DNA of 9,020 nucleotides from Elusimicrobiota bacterium. GTDB taxonomy: Bacteria > Elusimicrobiota > Elusimicrobia > FEN-1173. The notes under the pieces are model-generated. The model saw only the letters and a program-made list of their open reading frames with translations. It did not search any database and had not been told where the DNA came from. The position numbers and the translations under genes are program-made. Of the stretch, positions 6,011-9,020 are shown piece by piece (the stretch's first letter is position 1; every line of letters begins with the position of its first letter). Location: positions 1-9,020 of the forward strand of contig JACQPF010000201.1 in the NCBI GenBank assembly GCA_016207625.1, given 5' to 3'.

Positions 6011-6808
6011 TCAGCGATTCCGCTTCCAGATGATCTTGAGCCCCTCGAGGGTCAAATCCGGCACGACCTCTTTGATGAGTTTGACATGGGGCGCCAATAG
6101 GGAAGCCAACCCGCCGGTGGCAAGGACACGCGGTTGCCCCCCCATCTCCCGGCGTAAGCGCTGGAGAAGCCCCTCCACGAGGCCCCAATACCCGTAAAAG
6201 AGGCCTGAGGCGATGCTGTCCAAAGTGGTCCGACCGATCACAGAAGGAGGCCGGCGGAAAACACCCAAGAGAGGCAGTTTCGCTGTTTTCTGAGCAAGAG
6301 CCTCCGCCGCCATGAGCGGTCCCGGGGTAATGGCCCCTCCCACATAATGCCCTTGAGCATTGATGCAGTCAAACGTTGTCGCCGTTCCGAAATCCACGAC
6401 GATGCAAGCCCCCCGGACCCTGGCATAAGCCGCGACGGCGTTGACGATCCGGTCCGCCCCGACTTCCTTGGGGTTTTCATACAGGATTTTCATCCCTGTT
6501 TTCGCCCGGCCATCCACGAAAAGGGGAGAACGACGGAAATATTTTTCGGCGAGTTCCTGGAAAGCGCCGTCCAGGGATGGCACAACGCTGTCCACCACGA
6601 CGCCCTGAACGTGATGGGGATCCAGCCCCGCATAGCGAAAAAGGCTCAAGAGCGCGGCGCCGTAATCGTCCGCGGTGGCGTTTTTTTGAGTGGCCAGCCG
6701 CCAACCGGCGATCAGCTTTTCAGAATGAGAGGGGGACGCTCCGGATGGGCTTATTCGAAAAATGCCGAATGTTATGTTTGTGTTGCCAATATCGATCGCG
6801 AGGAGCAT
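6011..6808 (-). CDS. coaX: Type III pantothenate kinase
   Basis: This 265-residue protein phosphorylates pantothenate at the expense of ATP, the first step of CoA synthesis, in the cytosol. It belongs to the ASKHA fold. The N-terminal phosphate loop DIGNTN is at 6-11, SVVP at 74-77, the GADRIVN motif at 117-123, the second phosphate motif DFGTATTFD at 139-147, and GGAITPG at 157-163; ATGG (230-233) completes the nucleotide site. Length and order are normal for CoaX, which usually depends on a monovalent cation and escapes CoA feedback inhibition. The ATG at 6808 begins directly at the conserved MLLAIDIGNTN, so the start is secure even though no clear ribosome site precedes it. The PUR-domain gene ends 57 nt upstream and may be cotranscribed. 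Confidence 0.96.
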   Translation of the reverse strand: MLLAIDIGNTNITFGIFRISPSGASPSHSEKLIAGWRLATQKNATADDYGAALLSLFRYAGLDPHHVQGVVVDSVVPSLDGAFQELAEKYFRRSPLFVDGRAKTGMKILYENPKEVGADRIVNAVAAYARVRGACIVVDFGTATTFDCINAQGHYVGGAITPGPLMAAEALAQKTAKLPLLGVFRRPPSVIGRTTLDSIASGLFYGYWGLVEGLLQRLRREMGGQPRVLATGGLASLLAPHVKLIKEVVPDLTLEGLKIIWKRNR

Positions 6809-6865
6809 AGGGGTAGGGTTTGTGAAATCTCGAGGGATCCTCGTGTCTCTCGGCTTCTTCAGGAA

Positions 6866-7078
6866 CTAACCGGCCGCGGTGCCGGCGGGAACGGGCTCGG
6901 CCTCCATGGTTCTCTCCAGGGCGGCCTGAAACATTTCGAAATGGTCATGAAACACCATGACCTTGGACAGTCGTCCGAAGCTCTTCTCGGTGATCATCAA
7001 ATAGCGATGACCGTTCTTCGTGATGCGAGATTCGAACAGGTAGATCCTCTTCCCACATTGAAGCGTCTCGGTGCTCAT
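6866..7078 (-). CDS. Small PUR-domain (DUF3276/PurA-like) nucleic-acid-binding protein
   Basis: This 70-residue protein matches, by eye, the single PUR repeat of the bacterial PUR-alpha/DUF3276 family. It has an opening GKRIYLFESRITKNGHRYLMITE (residues 9-31, two strands with the typical K-N-G turn), a third strand SKVMVFHDHFE (38-48) and a closing helix FEMFQAALERTMEA (47-60). The family binds single-stranded, purine-rich DNA or RNA as a dimer; Borrelia BpuR is the studied bacterial member. The tail EPVPAGTAAG is probably disordered. Compared with Bacteroidota homologues the loop between strands 2 and 3 is short. The ATG at 7078 is chosen because AGGAGA lies 6 nt upstream. The gene sits between mdh and coaX, with a structured purine-rich leader that suggests post-transcriptional control. 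Confidence 0.75.
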   Translation of the reverse strand: MSTETLQCGKRIYLFESRITKNGHRYLMITEKSFGRLSKVMVFHDHFEMFQAALERTMEAEPVPAGTAAG

Positions 7079-7092
7079 GCTGTGTCTCCTAG

Positions 7093-7151
7093 AATAGGTT
7101 TGATCCTTCCCTCCTCTCCTAGGAGGGCATCTCCCTCAAAAACAGCCTATT
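7093..7151 (-). promoter_or_regulatory. Foldable purine-rich 5' leader of the PUR-domain gene
   Basis: In the transcript direction, outer arms at 7151-7136 and 7103-7093 can pair (AATAGG with CCTATT, plus GTTT..GA with TCAAAC, with bulges). They enclose a 7-bp inner stem (7127-7121 with 7115-7109) around a 5-nt loop. The stretch 7120-7104 is a run of 17 purines in the RNA, containing AGGAG- and GGA-type units. The CTAGGAGA of the true ribosome site (7092-7085) is duplicated inside the inner hairpin (7122-7115). The structure could present decoy ribosome sites or a binding site for the PUR protein. Function is inferred, not shown. Confidence 0.45.
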
Positions 7152-7189
7152 GATAGAAAACGCCAATGTGTCAGGCGGTCCATCGGTTG

Positions 7190-8137
7190 TCAGCCGATGA
7201 CACCCGATCGCCTCATCGTTTCAATCAAATCTTTCACCGAATCGGCGGATTTCTTTAATTCCGACTGCTCTTCCGCCGTCAATCGAAGCGGGACGATTTC
7301 TTCGACTCCCTTCGCCCCCAGTTTCACCGGAACCCCTAAAAAAACGCCGCGAGAGTCATATTCCCCTTCCAAATAGGCGGCGCAGGGAAGAATTCGTTTC
7401 TTGTCCTTGACGATGGATTCAACCATGGCCACGACGCTGGCCGACGGCGCGTAATAGGCCGACCCGGTCTTTAACAGGCGGACGATCTCCGCGCCGCCGT
7501 CCCGCGTCCGTTGAACGATGGCGTCCAACTTCTCTTTCGGAAGGAGCTCGGTCACCGGCACCCCGGCCACCGTGGTGTAGCGAACCAGCGGGACCATCGT
7601 GTCTCCGTGGCCGCCCAGGACCGTCGGCTGGATGTCCTCAACGGACACGTTCAAGGCCTCCGCCAAAAACCTGGCCATGCGAGCCGAATCAAGGACTCCG
7701 GCCATCCCCAGCACGCGCTGTCGGGGAAACCCGGTGGTCTTCAGCGCGACATACGCCATGGCGTCCAGCGGGTTGGAAACCACGATCACGACGGCGTTGG
7801 GAGAGTGTTTCGCCACCTGCTCGGACACCGATTTCACGATGCCGGCGTTCGTGTTCAACAAATCGTCGCGGCTCATGCCGGGTTTCCGCGGAATGCCCGC
7901 GGTAATGACCACGATATCGGAATTCGCGGTCGGCCCATACTCCGTCGTGCCCGTGACTCGGGTGTCATACCCATACACCAGTCCGGCCTGGGAGATGTCC
8001 AAAGCCTTGCCGGCAGGCATATCTTGGGTTTGTGGGACATCCACCATCACAACGTCTCCCCACTCCTTCTCAGCGAGGCGCTGAGTTAGTGTGGCCCCCA
8101 CGTTTCCTGCACCGATAATGGTTATTTTTTTAGGCAT
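7190..8137 (-). CDS. mdh: Malate dehydrogenase (NAD-dependent, LDH-like type)
   Basis: This 315-residue enzyme interconverts malate and oxaloacetate in the cytosol. The Rossmann motif GAGNVG is at 9-14, and Asp33 at the end of the second strand indicates NAD rather than NADP. The substrate loop GIPRKPGMSRDDLL has Arg84 and Arg90; Arg84 at the specificity position marks malate rather than lactate dehydrogenase, where Gln is usual. Asn122, the Asp150/Arg153 pair and catalytic His177 (GGHGDTMVPL) complete the active site. An upstream in-frame start at 8173 would add 12 residues, but ATG 8137 begins at the family-typical MPKKITIIGAGN and has GGAG six bases before it. A near-consensus promoter lies just upstream, with a leader of about 20 nt, so the longer form would begin upstream of the transcription start. 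A small inverted repeat CATCGG/CCGATG (7181-7199) spans the stop codon. Confidence 0.97.
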   Translation of the reverse strand: MPKKITIIGAGNVGATLTQRLAEKEWGDVVMVDVPQTQDMPAGKALDISQAGLVYGYDTRVTGTTEYGPTANSDIVVITAGIPRKPGMSRDDLLNTNAGIVKSVSEQVAKHSPNAVVIVVSNPLDAMAYVALKTTGFPRQRVLGMAGVLDSARMARFLAEALNVSVEDIQPTVLGGHGDTMVPLVRYTTVAGVPVTELLPKEKLDAIVQRTRDGGAEIVRLLKTGSAYYAPSASVVAMVESIVKDKKRILPCAAYLEGEYDSRGVFLGVPVKLGAKGVEEIVPLRLTAEEQSELKKSADSVKDLIETMRRSGVIG

Positions 8138-8164
8138 TTCCAGCTCCAGGAACCAATTTTGCAA

Positions 8165-8193
8165 AATATACAAACTTTACTAATATTATGCAA
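8165..8193 (-). promoter_or_regulatory. Sigma70-type promoter of mdh
   Basis: The minus strand reads TTGCAT (8193-8188), a 17-bp spacer, then TATATT (8170-8165), within an AT-rich gap of 109 bp between the CoA-transferase gene and mdh. The expected transcription start is near 8158, giving a leader of about 20 nt that contains the GGAG ribosome site. Confidence 0.7.
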
Positions 8194-8246
8194 TCCTCTC
8201 TTTTTCACACAAAAACAGAGCCGGAAATGCTTCATTTTTCCCCGAA

Positions 8247-9020
8247 TCAATAGGAAGGAGGTTCCTCCCCGAAACTCTGAAAAATTTCCTGCGTATGCTC
8301 GCCCAAAAGCGGTGGACTGCCTTGCGGGATTCCCGGGGTTTCGGAGAGTTTGACGGGGACCCCCAACAGCTTGATTTTGTCGGCTCTTTTGTGCGGGAAG
8401 CACATGAGCATGTCTCGGGCTTTCACCTGAGGCTGATCCATCGTTTGGTCGAGAGAATAGATCGGACCCGCCGCGACCCCCTTCTCTTCGAAGGACCTCA
8501 GCCATTCGTCCTTCGTTTTCTTCGCGAAAATCCGCTCCACGATTTTGTTCAACTCGGTCCGGTTCTGGACCCGTTCAACATTGGTTTTGAAACGCGGGTC
8601 TTTCAGCAAGTCCGGCCGCTCGATCGCGTCGCAAAACGCCGCCCACGTCTTTTCACTGCAAACAGCCAAATTGAAGAATCCATCCGAAGCCCGAAAGGCC
8701 TCGCACGGGCACAAGGCGGGATGCGCGCTTCCGCGCGATCCATTGGCCCGGCCTGTCTGAAAATAAAGCCCGGCTTCATACGGGAGGAATGAGATCATTC
8801 CATCCAGCATGGAGATGTCCACCCATTGGCCCCGGCCGGTCCTTTCCCGCGCCATGAGGGCCAAGAGGATCCCTTGGACGGCATAGAGCCCGGCCAACAA
8901 GTCCGGCAGCGCCGCCCAGCCTTTCGAGGCGTCTCCGTTCGAGTTCATGACGCCGGACATCCCCTGCACGATCAAGCCGGGGACGGGGCGATCCCAGTCC
9001 GGCCCCGTTTGGCCGTATCC
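8247..9020 (-). CDS. Class III CoA-transferase (CaiB/BaiF family), 5' end cut by the window
   Basis: The reading frame is open to the last base of the window, so this is the C-terminal 257 residues of a protein usually near 400. The visible part starts GYGQTGPDWDRP, a hallmark of the family, followed by GLIVQGMSG. The probable catalytic Asp, which forms the aspartyl-CoA anhydride, is residue 40 of the visible part, in ALPDLLAGLYAVQGILLAL. RTGRGQWVDISMLDGMISFL and the closing PLLGEHTQEIF are also typical. The enzyme moves CoA between carboxylic acids in the cytosol; family members act on carnitine, bile acids, formate/oxalate, malate or branched acids, and the substrate cannot be read from this fragment. 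Codon TTG at 8975 is an internal Leu, not a start. The gene ends 109 nt before the mdh start, with mdh having its own promoter. Confidence 0.95.
   Translation of the reverse strand, partial: GYGQTGPDWDRPVPGLIVQGMSGVMNSNGDASKGWAALPDLLAGLYAVQGILLALMARERTGRGQWVDISMLDGMISFLPYEAGLYFQTGRANGSRGSAHPALCPCEAFRASDGFFNLAVCSEKTWAAFCDAIERPDLLKDPRFKTNVERVQNRTELNKIVERIFAKKTKDEWLRSFEEKGVAAGPIYSLDQTMDQPQVKARDMLMCFPHKRADKIKLLGVPVKLSETPGIPQGSPPLLGEHTQEIFQSFGEEPPSY

Noticed and set aside
6826..6845. Small inverted repeat CGAGG/CCTCG between the PUR gene and coaX
   Set aside because: A 5-bp stem with a 3-nt loop and no T-tract is too weak to call a regulatory or termination element.
7109..7127. Terminator after mdh
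   Set aside because: The 7-bp stem is not followed by a T-run on the minus strand and lies more than 60 nt past the stop. It fits better as part of the leader of the next gene.
7511..8089. Plus-strand reading frame opposite mdh (192 codons)
   Set aside because: It is entirely inside the malate dehydrogenase gene, is His/Gly/Arg-rich as expected of a shadow frame, and has no family signature.
8197..8221. Hairpin after the CoA-transferase stop
   Set aside because: The stem is mostly A-T pairs with an internal mismatch and no proper T-run placement, so it is not supported as a terminator.
7190..9020. A dedicated malate/CoA pathway formed by the CoA-transferase and mdh
   Set aside because: Some class III CoA-transferases act on malate, but mdh has its own promoter and the fragment gives no substrate information, so adjacency alone is not evidence.

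Overview
The window comes from the chromosome of an uncultured-looking, probably diderm (Gram-negative) bacterium with a moderately high GC content. The diderm call rests on a Sec-exported, strand-rich protein of outer-membrane type. A small PUR-domain nucleic-acid-binding protein fits lineages such as Bacteroidota, Spirochaetota and several candidate phyla, but I cannot assign a phylum from sequence alone. All eight recognisable genes lie on the minus strand, so transcription runs from high to low coordinates. There is no rRNA, tRNA, CRISPR array, transposase or phage gene.

In transcription order: the 3' two-thirds of a class III (CaiB/BaiF) CoA-transferase gene, cut by the window end (8247->9020); malate dehydrogenase with a good sigma70-type promoter (7190-8137); a 70-residue PUR/DUF3276-like protein with a purine-rich, foldable leader (6866-7078); type III pantothenate kinase coaX (6011-6808); an AT-rich gap holding two perfect DnaA boxes (5973-5993); an exported beta-strand-rich protein of unknown function (4931-5893) closed by a strong intrinsic terminator (4876-4913); a glycolate-oxidase-type pair, in which a GlcD-GlcE fusion (2678-4846) overlaps the iron-sulfur subunit GlcF (1360-2688) by 11 nt; an AT-rich control region with a 30-bp near-palindrome; and a class II, self-inhibited Fic protein (41-1225).

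Most of the window is central metabolism: malate/oxaloacetate interconversion, CoA biosynthesis, acyl-CoA transfer, and oxidation of a 2-hydroxy acid (glycolate or D-lactate) into the electron-transport chain through FAD and Fe-S centres. The Fic gene at the low-coordinate end looks like accessory DNA: it is visibly more AT-rich, has its own promoter, and a palindrome overlaps that promoter.

The points most worth a second look are: the GlcD-GlcE junction, built from in-frame tandem and inverted repeats that include a 19-nt interspersed-repeat-like sequence; a GlcE half that has lost almost its whole substrate-cap domain; the purine-rich leader of the PUR gene, which suggests autoregulation; the tandem DnaA boxes; the terminator lying immediately upstream of the glcDE start; and the operator-like palindrome with a near-leaderless transcript at the Fic gene. 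No clearly new multi-gene system is visible.
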